52,424 nucleotides of DNA from JAAFHS01 sp046049665 (lineage in GTDB: Bacteria; Pseudomonadota; Alphaproteobacteria; Rhodobacterales; Rhodobacteraceae). Position numbers and translations under genes: made by a program. Below, one piece after another: positions 16,807 through 26,123 of the stretch. How positions within the stretch are numbered: the stretch's first letter is position 1; the number at the start of each line of letters is the position of its first letter. The notes below the pieces were generated by a model. The model was given only the letters and a program-made list of their open reading frames with translations, searched no databases and was not told the DNA's origin. The stretch covers positions 1-52,424 of the forward strand of contig JBJOQW010000035.1 in the NCBI GenBank assembly GCA_046049665.1, in the 5' to 3' direction.

Positions 16807-17670
16807 ATGGCACTGAACCGGAATACGCCGCTGCGCGTGCCATTGCACTATGCGCGCTGGGCCTGGCGGTTTCTGTACGGCCTGTGGGCACGAACTGACC
16901 GGGCCGAGCTTGGCCTGATTGCGGCGGGTGTGGCCTTTTTCGGCTTTCTGGCGATTTTTCCGGCCATCGCGGCAGTGATTGCCATCTGGGGCTTTGCTGC
17001 TGATCCGTTGGTCTTGCGGGCGCAGATTGTGCCATTGCAGCAGTTTCTGCCAGCTGATGCCTATACGCTGCTGTCCTCACAGGTAGAGGCGCTGATCTCT
17101 TCGAATTCCCGGACCTTGGGCCTTTCAACCTTGTTGTCGCTGGTGTTTGCCCTGTGGTCGGCGCGGGCAGGGGTGGCGGCGTTGATCCGGGGTCTGAACG
17201 CCATTCATCATCTGCCAAACCGCTATGGCGTATGGCACCAGTTGCGGGCCATTGTGCTGACGTTGCTTCTGATCCTGCTTGCACTTTTTGCAATGGCGGC
17301 GGCTGTGGTCGGGCCGCTGGCCATTCGGTGGTTGCCAGTGGGCGGGCTGCAGGCACTGGCACTGGAAAGTGCGAACATGCTGCTGGGGTTCTTGTTCGTC
17401 ACACTGGCTATCGGGCTTATTTACCGGCTGGGGCCCAATGCTGCCAAGGCGCCGCCCCTGTTTACACGGGGGCTGTTCATAGCGCTTGCACTGTGGGCGC
17501 TGGTGTCACGCGGGTTTGTGATCTACCTGGCAAATTTCAACGCCTATAACGAGATTTACGGATCAATCGGTGCGATTGTGGCCCTGTTGATGTGGTTTTA
17601 CCTGTCGGCCTATGCTGTCTTGCTGGGTGCGGCCTATGACGCCGAACAAAGAACCCGCAGCCGGTTCTAA
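16807..17670 (+). CDS. YihY/BrkB family inner-membrane protein
   Basis: A 287-residue integral membrane protein with about six hydrophobic segments. The first is in GLIAAGVAFFGFLAIFPAIAAVIA, the typical N-terminal signature of the BrkB/YihY family, and IYGSIGAIVALLMWFYLSAY is near the C-terminus. Once annotated as ribonuclease BN, the family has no firmly known function. It converges on tamB with a four-base overlap. Confidence 0.88.
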   Translation: MALNRNTPLRVPLHYARWAWRFLYGLWARTDRAELGLIAAGVAFFGFLAIFPAIAAVIAIWGFAADPLVLRAQIVPLQQFLPADAYTLLSSQVEALISSNSRTLGLSTLLSLVFALWSARAGVAALIRGLNAIHHLPNRYGVWHQLRAIVLTLLLILLALFAMAAAVVGPLAIRWLPVGGLQALALESANMLLGFLFVTLAIGLIYRLGPNAAKAPPLFTRGLFIALALWALVSRGFVIYLANFNAYNEIYGSIGAIVALLMWFYLSAYAVLLGAAYDAEQRTRSRF

Positions 17671-20600
17671 TAGTCTTTCTCCAGAAACACGCCAATGCCG
17701 GTTTCCCCTTCAGAGGACACGCTGCCACGCACGGTCAGCCTGTCTGTGACATCAAGGTTCAGGGTAACTGTGCTGCGGCCCTGCTGATCAACCTCGATCT
17801 CGGTGTAGGTATTCTGCGAGATGTACTTGCCAGCTGTCAGGCTGGTTTCGCCATTCTCGGCGGTCGAGATATCAAGGTCGTCCAAGCCGATGCCCCGGCG
17901 CAGCTTGGCCATCAGCCCTTCACCACCCCGACCGGCAAGTGTAGCCACAGCCCCGGCCAATTGGGCGGCCTGAAACGCTGAAAGCGTGTTCAGCGCGCGG
18001 CCGAACAACAGACGCGACAGCACTTCCTCTTCGGGCAATTCCGGGTTTGAGGTAAAGCTGACCTGCGGGTCGCTGACATTGCCCTCAACCAGCACTGATG
18101 ATGTGATGCCATCGCTTTCATTTGATGCAAGAATGCGCAGATCGGGTTCAAAACTGCCGGTCAGCCGCAGTTCTGCCTCGGATAGGTTCAGGCGTTTGCC
18201 CAAGATATCAAGGCGGCCACGGATCAGGGTAAATGCCCCGTCAGGGACGACATCGGATGTGGTGCCGCGCAGGCGCAAGGTTCCACCAAGTTCGGCATCC
18301 AGACCACGCCCACGTACAAACAGGCGGTTTGGTGCGGAAATTTCCAGGTCAAGCGGATAGGCGCGCCCGTTGCCAGCGCCGTTTGTGCCGGTGCCACTCG
18401 CCCCCGCGATCAGACCGGCAAAAAGGCGGGTCTGGCGGCTGGCGGTTGTTTCATTGACATGCACAAGTCCGGGAATGGTGCCGATACCGGCAAAGCTGCC
18501 GTTTGGCACGCGAATTTCGGTTTCGATCAGGGCTAGGCGGCCGGCAATCGCAGCGCCGCCTGCCAGAGGTCCGCGGATGGTAACAGTGCCATTCCCGCGG
18601 GTCTGAAACAGTTGCGCATCGCGCAGGCTGATATTGATCAGCGTGGCCGTCAGATCTGCATCAAAGGGCGCATCGGCGCTGACGGTGCCTGCCATGCGCA
18701 CCTGCCCCCCTGTTGACAGGGCGGCATCGGCAGACAAATTCGCGCGGCCGTTTGATACGGTGGCCGTTGCGTTCATATCCGTCAGCGCGAAAGGCAGATC
18801 AGCTGAAGCATAGCGGCCATTGGTCAGCGTGGCCCGGCCTGACAGTGACAATGTTTGCAGCGGGCCATTCAGCGCCAGATCAAAGCCAAGCGCACCAGAA
18901 AGAGTGCCCGGATCAATCAGCACATTGGCAAGGCCAGCTTGGGCCTGCCCTGCAATATCCATGTTGGCGCTGCGGTAATCTGGTGACAGTGAACCGGCGA
19001 TTGTCGCATTGATGCCGCCGGGCCCATTGGCCCGCAGATCAAGTCTGGTGCCGGCGGCGGTTTGGGTCACATCGCCTGCCAGGGTCACGGGTCCCGGAAA
19101 ATCAGGCAGGATCAATGCCAGATTGGCAAGACGCGCTGTCACATCGAGGTTGCGCTGCGCCCCGTTGACCGCGCCTGTTGCAGATGCTGTCAGTTGCGGG
19201 TTTTCCAGGCGCGCGCGGTCGATCTGGACAAGGCCATTGTCCAGACGCAGCACAGCCGAAACCGTGCTGCGCCCGGCCAGAACGCGGTTCAGCTCGACTT
19301 GGCCCAAACCTAGGTTTGATGCCGTGCCGTCCAGCGTAACCTGCCCGGCTTCAGTGGTGCCCGCAAAGCCTGCTTGCGCTGATAGCGCACCGCTGTAACT
19401 GCTGCCCAGAACCGACAGGTCAGGCAACTGCAGATCAGCGGTCAGCAAATGGCCTGCCACCGGATCAACCCGTCCGGAAATGACGGCTGACAGGTTGCGG
19501 GCGGAAAAGTTCAGTGCGTCAAGGTCAACCCCGCCATCGCGCAGACTGCCCCGCAACCGGGTTTCTGATGTGCCGGACAACAGGCTGTCAACCTCGGGCA
19601 CGCCAATCCCAAGGGCCGTGCCGGTGCCCTGCAAGGTGAAGGTGCCTGTATCCAAGGGGCCCTGATAGGTGGCAGAGCCTTGCATCCGGCCGGTGAATTC
19701 GGGGCCAAGAACAGACAGGTCGGTAAAATCCAACGTGGCTTCAAGCGCAGTGTTGGTGGTGGCAACGGTGCCAGAGGCGCGCGCTGTCAGGGTGCGGGCC
19801 GCCAGATTCAGATCGCGAATGGCAAGGCCTGCCTCATCGCGGCGCAGATCGGCGGTCAGGCGTGACGGGCCGCGCAGCAGGTTATCAAGCGTGTCTATTC
19901 CCAGGGCCAGGTCACGTCCTGCAAAGGTGATCTGGCCATCAAAAGAACCGCCAAGCGGTGTGTAGGTTCCATTGACGGTTGCATGGCCAGACCCTGCCAG
20001 CGCAAGGCCAGCCAGCCCGGCATAGCGGGAAAAATCGGCAGCGCTGATGGTGATGCGACCCGTGGTGTTCAGGCCTGTTGACAGGCCAGCAACTGCGGCA
20101 TGGGCGATAATGTCAAACCCGTCACCTGTTACGGTCAGGCTGGGAATTTGCATGGCATCACTGGCGGATTGCCAGTTCAGCGCAGCCTTGCCGGCTATTG
20201 TCGGGCCAAGGGCAGTGGCCAGCGCCGGATCACGCGGGGCAATGCCGGATGCGGCATAGGCAAAGCTGGCGTCAAGCTGATTGCCATCTGCGGTGCGCGC
20301 TATCTGGCCAGCGCCGGTCAATGTCAGGCTATTGGCGGCGAAGTCAGGTGTGGCAAAGCCGTCAAGGTTGAAATCAGCCTGCCAATCGGCACTGCGCGCG
20401 GCATCAAACGCAATCGACAGTGTGGCCCTGTCAAGGCGGGTTTCAGGTAGATCAGCCAGAGGCAACAATATGGCAATACCGTCCGGGTCGGCCATTGTGC
20501 CTTGCAGCAGAAGGGTTTGTGGCAGGCCGTCCGGGGCAAGGGTCAGGTTGCCTGTCAGGTTCAGCACCCGCGTCGTCACCTGCAATTCCGTCAGGGCCAG

Positions 20601-21512
20601 CGCACCTGCAGGACTGCGGGCCCCCACCAAGCGCAGGCTGACATCATCACCAAAGAAGGCGGCATAGGCAGGCAGGAATAACGGTGCGGGATTACCGTTC
20701 AATGTGGCAGTGAAGGTTTGGGTCGCATCATCTGTCTGGCCCAGCACCACCTCACCGGCAAGGCGGCTGATGCCGTCTGTGCGCAGGTCTATGTCAGCGG
20801 CAAAATCGGCAAGGGTTCCGGCGCCCGCGATGGATGCCTGCACCGCCGGTGCGCCGGGCAGCCCCAGCAGCGTGGCCGCAAGCCCGCCCTCGGCCTCATC
20901 CGCCCGCAGATCAAGCGTCAGCGCACCAGTCGCATTGGCATATGCACCCGTCAGCGCCAGCGTGCCCAACGTACCATCGATGCGTTCCAGCACCAGATCG
21001 GCTTGCCCTTCACCGCCTGCAAGCTGGGCTGATGCCAGCAGCCGCCCGGTGACAGGTTGGCCAAGAAAAGCAGGGCCCAGCGTGATGCGATCGGCTGCAA
21101 TCTGATCAATTGAAACTGAAACCGGCAAATCCGGCAAAGCAAAGGCCGTCGCCTCGGGCGTGGGGGCATTGTCATCAATGATGGGCGCGCGGTCTATGGT
21201 GATGGTATCGGCTGACAGTTCCGATACCGACAGCGCACCTGAAAACAGGGCAGATCGGCTCCAGTCCAGGGTCACGCCGGTCAGTGTCAGCCAGACACCC
21301 TGATCATCGGCAATGGTCAGGCGTTCAATCGTGGCCGTGGAAGACAGCGCACCCGCAAAGCCCGTGATGGTGACCTTCCGTCCGGCCCCTGACAGGTTAT
21401 CTTCCAGAAAGGCTGTCAGATAATCCCGGTCTGTATCGGCTTGCACGGTTGCAGTCTGTGCAGCGGCGGCCATGGGCAGGGCGCACAGGGCGATGATGCC
21501 AAGCGCGCGCAT
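17667..21512 (-). CDS. tamB: TamB, translocation and assembly module inner-membrane subunit
   Basis: A 1281-residue protein with an N-terminal signal/anchor (MRALGIIALCALPMAAAAQ), a long run of repeating beta-strand segments rich in LSG, TLTG and DLR motifs, and a conserved DUF490 C-terminus (PEEEVLSRLLFGR, AAQLAGAVATLAG, GLDDLDI). TamB forms a periplasm-spanning groove that, with TamA, supports outer-membrane protein assembly and lipid transport. It starts one base into the tamA stop (TGATG), so the two are translated together. Its stop overlaps the converging BrkB gene by four bases. Confidence 0.95.
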   Translation of the reverse strand: MRALGIIALCALPMAAAAQTATVQADTDRDYLTAFLEDNLSGAGRKVTITGFAGALSSTATIERLTIADDQGVWLTLTGVTLDWSRSALFSGALSVSELSADTITIDRAPIIDDNAPTPEATAFALPDLPVSVSIDQIAADRITLGPAFLGQPVTGRLLASAQLAGGEGQADLVLERIDGTLGTLALTGAYANATGALTLDLRADEAEGGLAATLLGLPGAPAVQASIAGAGTLADFAADIDLRTDGISRLAGEVVLGQTDDATQTFTATLNGNPAPLFLPAYAAFFGDDVSLRLVGARSPAGALALTELQVTTRVLNLTGNLTLAPDGLPQTLLLQGTMADPDGIAILLPLADLPETRLDRATLSIAFDAARSADWQADFNLDGFATPDFAANSLTLTGAGQIARTADGNQLDASFAYAASGIAPRDPALATALGPTIAGKAALNWQSASDAMQIPSLTVTGDGFDIIAHAAVAGLSTGLNTTGRITISAADFSRYAGLAGLALAGSGHATVNGTYTPLGGSFDGQITFAGRDLALGIDTLDNLLRGPSRLTADLRRDEAGLAIRDLNLAARTLTARASGTVATTNTALEATLDFTDLSVLGPEFTGRMQGSATYQGPLDTGTFTLQGTGTALGIGVPEVDSLLSGTSETRLRGSLRDGGVDLDALNFSARNLSAVISGRVDPVAGHLLTADLQLPDLSVLGSSYSGALSAQAGFAGTTEAGQVTLDGTASNLGLGQVELNRVLAGRSTVSAVLRLDNGLVQIDRARLENPQLTASATGAVNGAQRNLDVTARLANLALILPDFPGPVTLAGDVTQTAAGTRLDLRANGPGGINATIAGSLSPDYRSANMDIAGQAQAGLANVLIDPGTLSGALGFDLALNGPLQTLSLSGRATLTNGRYASADLPFALTDMNATATVSNGRANLSADAALSTGGQVRMAGTVSADAPFDADLTATLINISLRDAQLFQTRGNGTVTIRGPLAGGAAIAGRLALIETEIRVPNGSFAGIGTIPGLVHVNETTASRQTRLFAGLIAGASGTGTNGAGNGRAYPLDLEISAPNRLFVRGRGLDAELGGTLRLRGTTSDVVPDGAFTLIRGRLDILGKRLNLSEAELRLTGSFEPDLRILASNESDGITSSVLVEGNVSDPQVSFTSNPELPEEEVLSRLLFGRALNTLSAFQAAQLAGAVATLAGRGGEGLMAKLRRGIGLDDLDISTAENGETSLTAGKYISQNTYTEIEVDQQGRSTVTLNLDVTDRLTVRGSVSSEGETGIGVFLEKDY

Positions 21513-23347
21513 CAGAAAGATTGCCCAATGCCGACGTAAACCTGCACGCCATCGCCGGTATTGCCGCGCACGGGGGCTGCCACATCCAGCCGTATAGGGC
21601 CAAAGCCCGTGGCATAGCGCAGGCCCAGCCCGGCCCCTGCGTGCCAGTCACTGCTGGAGTCGGCAAAGCCCGAAATGCCGACGCTCCCTGCATCCACGAA
21701 CCCCACAACACCGATCCTTTCGCTGACGCGGACCCGCGCCTCAAGCGAGGTTGCTGCAAAACGGGTGCCACCTGTGCTGAACGACGTACCGCTGCGCAAT
21801 ACGTTCACACCAAGCGACTGGTAGGGTTGCCCGCGCACGGTGCCGCCGCCGCCGGAATAGAACAGATCATCGCGCGGGGTACCCAGCAGCCTGGCCCCGT
21901 AAATCGCGCCCATTTGCAGGCGGGCGGCCAGAACCAAGCGGTTGTCAGCCCCGAACCCTTGGTAAATGCGGCCATCAAAGGCAAGGCGCGCGCCTGAATC
22001 GGTGATGCCAAAACCCTGCCAGGGCTTGATTTCGGCATCAATGTAGAAGCCGCGCGTTGCATCCGTAGGGCTGTCGCGCCTGTCCCATGTCACGCCAAGA
22101 GGCAGGCCAAGGTTGCGATACAGAAAATCACCGGAATCATCTCTGCCGCTAAGGTAATCATATTGCAGGCCGACACGCGCGGTCAGAGTGCGGGAAAAGA
22201 TGTGATTGAACCCAAAGCCGATGGTAGCACTGTTGGCGCGGTAATCCTCTTCATCGACATGGGCGATGGCGGCATTCAGGCCAAGGGTGGTGTCGGCGGT
22301 CAGCGTGGCAGGGCGGTCAAGCGTGACGCCAAGCGAATAGTCCACGCCGGATGTCTGTGCGCCGATATTGGTAATCTCGGTATCAATGGTAAACCGTTCA
22401 GCACCCCCCAGCAGATTGCGGTGCAACCAGTAGCCAGACAAAGTCAGCCCTTCAAAGCTCGCGATTTCGGCGCCGATCGAATAGCGCTTTGGCTTTTCCT
22501 CTGACAATTCAGCCGTGATCCCAACCAGATCCGGCGCAATGATCGCTGCATCTTCGGACAGGACCACAGAGCGGAACACACCTGTCCGGCGCAACCGTTC
22601 TGCGGCAAGAGCCAGCTCTTCGGGCGAAAACACCTCGCCTTCGGGCAGACCTGCAATCTTGCGCGTGCGGCGTTCGGACATGCGTGTGAGGCCATTCACG
22701 GTCAGCGGGCCAAAGCGCAGGCGCGGGCCGGGGTCAAGCGTGACCTCGGCTGACAAGGTGGCGTTGTTGTGATCGGCGACGATGTTCTGCCCTGAAGGAC
22801 TGGCCTTGGCGTGGCCCAGATTGCGCCAGCCATCAACGGCCGCCCCCACGGCATCCTGCACAAGGCCACTTTCGGCCGGAAGGCCTGTGCGAAAATCAGG
22901 TGGCAAGGTTGTGCCGGGGGCCAGCGGGGCCACCGTCGCACGGGAAAAGGCAAAGCGGGGGCCCGGGTCAACGGTAACCGTCACAGTGTCAATCACGGCG
23001 GGCGCATCAAGCGGGGCAATGGCACCTGCCTCACGTCCGTTGATCTGCACACGGATGACCGGGGCAAAATAACCCTTGGCGTAAAGTGCGCCGATCAGGC
23101 GCGCATATTCCCCACGGGCCGCTGCGAACAAATCTTGGGCTGTCGTCTCGCCTGCATTCTGCGTGGCCAGCAAGACCGAGGCACGGCGCAGGTCATCTGC
23201 AAGATCCTCATCCCCGGAAATGACGGAAAATCCAACACGATCAAATGCAAAGGCCGAAGGTGTCAGCGCAACAGCTGCGGCAACTGCCAAACCATGTGCC
23301 CAACCGGACCACCACCTGTTGCGCAAACCACCAGCCCCCGCTTCCAT
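21512..23347 (-). CDS. tamA: TamA, outer-membrane translocation and assembly barrel protein
   Basis: A 611-residue Omp85-family protein. An N-terminal signal peptide ends near ALTPSAFAF; three POTRA-like domains follow (residues about 35-270), including LTVNGLTRMSERR and LRRTGVFRSV, and then a 16-strand barrel with SGGGGTVRGQPYQSLG, the conserved loop 6 motif, and a terminal Phe (GIGQSF). It partners TamB, encoded immediately downstream. The gene begins about 90 bases after the stop of xylR on the same strand. Confidence 0.95.
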   Translation of the reverse strand: MEAGAGGLRNRWWSGWAHGLAVAAAVALTPSAFAFDRVGFSVISGDEDLADDLRRASVLLATQNAGETTAQDLFAAARGEYARLIGALYAKGYFAPVIRVQINGREAGAIAPLDAPAVIDTVTVTVDPGPRFAFSRATVAPLAPGTTLPPDFRTGLPAESGLVQDAVGAAVDGWRNLGHAKASPSGQNIVADHNNATLSAEVTLDPGPRLRFGPLTVNGLTRMSERRTRKIAGLPEGEVFSPEELALAAERLRRTGVFRSVVLSEDAAIIAPDLVGITAELSEEKPKRYSIGAEIASFEGLTLSGYWLHRNLLGGAERFTIDTEITNIGAQTSGVDYSLGVTLDRPATLTADTTLGLNAAIAHVDEEDYRANSATIGFGFNHIFSRTLTARVGLQYDYLSGRDDSGDFLYRNLGLPLGVTWDRRDSPTDATRGFYIDAEIKPWQGFGITDSGARLAFDGRIYQGFGADNRLVLAARLQMGAIYGARLLGTPRDDLFYSGGGGTVRGQPYQSLGVNVLRSGTSFSTGGTRFAATSLEARVRVSERIGVVGFVDAGSVGISGFADSSSDWHAGAGLGLRYATGFGPIRLDVAAPVRGNTGDGVQVYVGIGQSF

Positions 23348-23439
23348 CTGTGGATTTTATGCCAGTTTGGTCGGACAAGGGCAATTGGCGCGCGGCGCCT
23401 TCGGCGGAAACACTTCGTGACCCTGTCAGCGCTGCGGGT

Positions 23440-24732
23440 TTACTGTGCAGCAATCTCGCGGGTTGGCGCATCACGCACGGACATCAGGCAATTGTCGGTA
23501 AGGGCTGACAGCGCCATTGCGGCGGCCCCATGCGCCCACAGCATTTCGCCCCAGGCATGAATCTCGATCGGTGGCAGAGGGCGTCCGGTGTTCAGGGTAT
23601 GGGCCTTCATTTCGGCCAGCGTGTCGGCGGCATAAAGGTAATCAAACCGCATCCTTTCGCCCGACAGGATGATCAGCGCGGGGTCAAACAAGTTGACGAC
23701 ATTGGCCAGGCCCAACGCCAGATAGCGCCCTGCACGGCGAAAGATGGATCGGGCCGACTGGTTGCCTGCCTTGGCGTGGTCATACAGGCTTTCCAGCAGA
23801 ATGCTCATTGACTGGCCGCCCTTGTTTGTCCAGTCCAGCGCAGTGGTCGCCTCGCGCGCAAGGGCATAGTCGGCGACATAGGCTTCAAGGCAGCCACGTT
23901 GGCCGCAACGGCAAAGCGCACCATCCAATTGCACCTTGGTGTGGCCCAGTTCCATGCCAAGCCCTTGGGCCCCCCGGTAAAGCCGATGATTGATGACAAG
24001 GCCCATGCCAAGCCCGTATTCGATGGTGACAACCGCAAAATCCGACCGCGACCGCCCGGCCCCGAACCACAGTTCAGCCAGGGCGCACAGGTTGGCATCG
24101 TTGTCGATATGCACGGGCAGCCCAAGACGGCTGGCAATGGCGGCGACGGCCGGAACATTGCGTTCACGCAGCACCGAAGACCAAAGCGCCACGCCTGCAG
24201 CGCTGTCGATATGGCCGGGCAGGGCAACCCCGACCCCCGACAAATCGCTTCGCGCCGTGCCCGCCTTCTGACAGACAGAGTCCAGCAAGCCTTCGATGGC
24301 ATCAACCAGTTCTGTCAGTGTCATCGACCTTGGCTGCCGTTCTGCGTGGTGGTCGGCAATCAGGCGGCCCGAGAAATCGACGATCACGGCCGACATGTCA
24401 CGGTCACTGACCTTAAGCCCGGCCACCAGATGTGCAGATGCGCGCACACCCAGCGCCACAGCCGGGCGGCCACGCCCGGATTCACCATCGCGCGGGGCGG
24501 CGATTTCTTCGATCAGGCCCATATCGATCAGTTCGCCTGTCAAGGTGGTGACCGATGCCGGACTGACACCCAGCTCTTTGGCCAGCTGCACGCGGGCGAT
24601 CTGGCCGGCCGCACGAATACGATCAAACACCTGCTGACGCAAAGGGCGCATTGTTTCGGACAGCGGGGGAATCAACGGCCCGCAGCCAGGCTGCGTGTTA
24701 TCCTCCCGATCCTGATGCACCTGCAGCGTCAT
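23440..24732 (-). CDS. xylR: ROK family transcriptional regulator, probable xylose repressor
   Basis: A 430-residue repressor. Residues about 28-95 are a winged helix-turn-helix (VQLAKELGVSPASVTTLTGEL), and the rest is a sugar-kinase-like ROK domain with the zinc site GHTKV...CRCGQRGCLE. The kinase-type catalytic Asp is present in IDNDANL. ROK regulators of this form (XylR, NagC, Mlc) bind a sugar and release DNA. It is divergent from xylF with a 213-base shared region, so it most likely represses the xyl operon. The frame runs open far upstream, antisense to xylF; ATG 24732 is the sensible start. Confidence 0.88.
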   Translation of the reverse strand: MTLQVHQDREDNTQPGCGPLIPPLSETMRPLRQQVFDRIRAAGQIARVQLAKELGVSPASVTTLTGELIDMGLIEEIAAPRDGESGRGRPAVALGVRASAHLVAGLKVSDRDMSAVIVDFSGRLIADHHAERQPRSMTLTELVDAIEGLLDSVCQKAGTARSDLSGVGVALPGHIDSAAGVALWSSVLRERNVPAVAAIASRLGLPVHIDNDANLCALAELWFGAGRSRSDFAVVTIEYGLGMGLVINHRLYRGAQGLGMELGHTKVQLDGALCRCGQRGCLEAYVADYALAREATTALDWTNKGGQSMSILLESLYDHAKAGNQSARSIFRRAGRYLALGLANVVNLFDPALIILSGERMRFDYLYAADTLAEMKAHTLNTGRPLPPIEIHAWGEMLWAHGAAAMALSALTDNCLMSVRDAPTREIAAQ

Positions 24733-24852
24733 TATTTCGGCTTTCAAACTAAAAAATGGCCAGCTCGCTGACGAAAAGCAAGAAAATCGCTGCGTTGCAG
24801 CAATAAACGGATGCTTTTCTGAGCAGACCAAGCATTGCCTGCAATTTTTATT

Positions 24853-24882
24853 TTGACAACTGAAATTAATCGCGGCTAGTTT
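24853..24882 (+). promoter_or_regulatory. Candidate xylF promoter
   Basis: A perfect TTGACA (24853-24858) is followed after 18 bases by TAGTTT (24877-24882), a weak -10. The spacing and the location 64 bases before the xylF ATG support it; the weak -10 fits a regulated promoter. Confidence 0.5.
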
Positions 24883-24891
24883 TCCGGCGTG

Positions 24892-24926
24892 CCGACGAAT
24901 CCGTCGGACCGGCCATGCATTGGCCG
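24892..24926 (+). promoter_or_regulatory. Two palindromes in the xylF leader (operator or mRNA hairpins)
   Basis: CCGACG-AATC-CGTCGG (24892-24907) and CGGCCA-TGCAT-TGGCCG (24910-24926) are two perfect six-base inverted repeats in tandem between the candidate promoter and the GGGAGGA ribosome binding site (24934-24940). Either could be the XylR operator or a small hairpin in the leader. Confidence 0.4.
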
Positions 24927-24945
24927 TATGTTTGGGAGGACTACA

Positions 24946-25971
24946 ATGCGGAATGCAATTATCGCCGCCGTGCTTGCGACGGTTGGCTTTTCGTCGGCAG
25001 CTTTGGCTGAAGGCAAAGTCATCGGTGTGTCCTGGGCGCAGTTCCAGGAAGAGCGCTGGAAGATTGACGAAGCAGCAATGAAAGCTGCCATTGAAGCTGC
25101 GGGCAACACCTATGTGTCGGCTGACGCGCAGGCTTCGGCTGAAAAGCAGCTGTCGGACATCGACGCGCTGATCGCACAGGGTGTGGACGCGCTGGTCATC
25201 AACGCCTGGGACAAGGACGCCATCGGGCCGGCCATCGAGAAAGCCGCTGCCGAAGGTATTCCGGTCGTCGGCTACGACCGCCTGATCGAAGATGACCGCA
25301 CGTTCTATCTGACGTTCGACAACGTCGGCGTGGGCCGGATCATTGCTGAGTCGGTGTTCGCAGTGCAGCCCAAGGGCAACTACGCGATCATCAAGGGTGA
25401 CCCAGGCGATCCGAACGTCGGCTTCCTGCGTCAGGGCATGGAAGAAGTGATCGGCGCAGCTGTGGCTGCCGGCGACATCACGATTGTTGGCGAAGTGAAC
25501 TCGGACGGCTGGAAGCCAGAGAATGCACAGACCAACATGGAACAGATCCTGACCGCAAACAACAACGCGGTTGACGCTGTTCTGGCACAGAACGACGGTA
25601 TGGCCGGTGGAGCAGCTGCTGCACTGGGCGCACAGGGCCTGAACGTGCCACTGGGCGGCCAGGACGGTGACCTTGCAGCTATCAACCGTGTTGCACGCGG
25701 CACCCAGACCGTTTCGGTGTGGAAAGACGCGCGTCAACTGGGTAAGGCCGCAGGCGAAATCGCTTCGGCTTTGGCTGATGGCGCAGCGCTGGACAGCGTT
25801 CCAGGTGCGACCAAGTTCTCGGGTGGTGAGAAGGGCATTGAAATGAATGCCATCCTGCTGAACCCGACGCCAATCACCCAGGAAACGCTGGGCATTGCGA
25901 TCGACGCTGGTCACATCTCCAAAGAAGCTGCCTGCGAAGGCGCTGTCGAAGGTCTGGCTGCTTGCCAGTAA
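24946..25971 (+). CDS. xylF: D-xylose ABC transporter periplasmic substrate-binding protein
   Basis: A 341-residue periplasmic binding protein of the ribose/xylose (CUT2) type. A signal peptide ends at SSAALA. The mature part has VIGVSWAQFQEERW, ALVINAWDKDAI, VVGYDRLI and AVLAQNDGMAGGAAAAL, matching XylF. I chose ATG 24946 with GGGAGGA five bases upstream; the longer frame from 24889 lacks a signal. It is first in the operon and followed by a strong stem-loop, which fits the usual excess of binding protein over the membrane subunits. Confidence 0.92.
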   Translation: MRNAIIAAVLATVGFSSAALAEGKVIGVSWAQFQEERWKIDEAAMKAAIEAAGNTYVSADAQASAEKQLSDIDALIAQGVDALVINAWDKDAIGPAIEKAAAEGIPVVGYDRLIEDDRTFYLTFDNVGVGRIIAESVFAVQPKGNYAIIKGDPGDPNVGFLRQGMEEVIGAAVAAGDITIVGEVNSDGWKPENAQTNMEQILTANNNAVDAVLAQNDGMAGGAAAALGAQGLNVPLGGQDGDLAAINRVARGTQTVSVWKDARQLGKAAGEIASALADGAALDSVPGATKFSGGEKGIEMNAILLNPTPITQETLGIAIDAGHISKEAACEGAVEGLAACQ

Positions 25972-25986
25972 TCTGACCTGATCTGT

Positions 25987-26022
25987 CGGCGCCGCTGGTC
26001 AACAGCGGCGCCGGTTTCCTTT
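25987..26022 (+). terminator. Intercistronic stem-loop after xylF (partial terminator)
   Basis: CGGCGCCGCTG (25987-25997) pairs perfectly with CAGCGGCGCCG (26003-26013) around a five-base loop, followed by GTTTCCTTT. Located 16 bases after the xylF stop and before xylH, it probably attenuates transcription or protects the xylF message. Confidence 0.75.
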
Positions 26023-26123
26023 ACAAGCGGACGGTCCATTGCCCGACATGCGGGCAGCTTTCCACGCGAAACCGCGTGCGACTGGCGCATGGCCCACCGC
26101 CCTCTCTTATTCCGGACGAGGAT

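Noticed and set aside
24733..25914. Upstream extension of the xylR frame giving an 824-residue protein
   Set aside because: The extension is antisense to xylF and its composition (Cys, His and Gln rich) is that of a shadow frame; the ROK protein starts at 24732.
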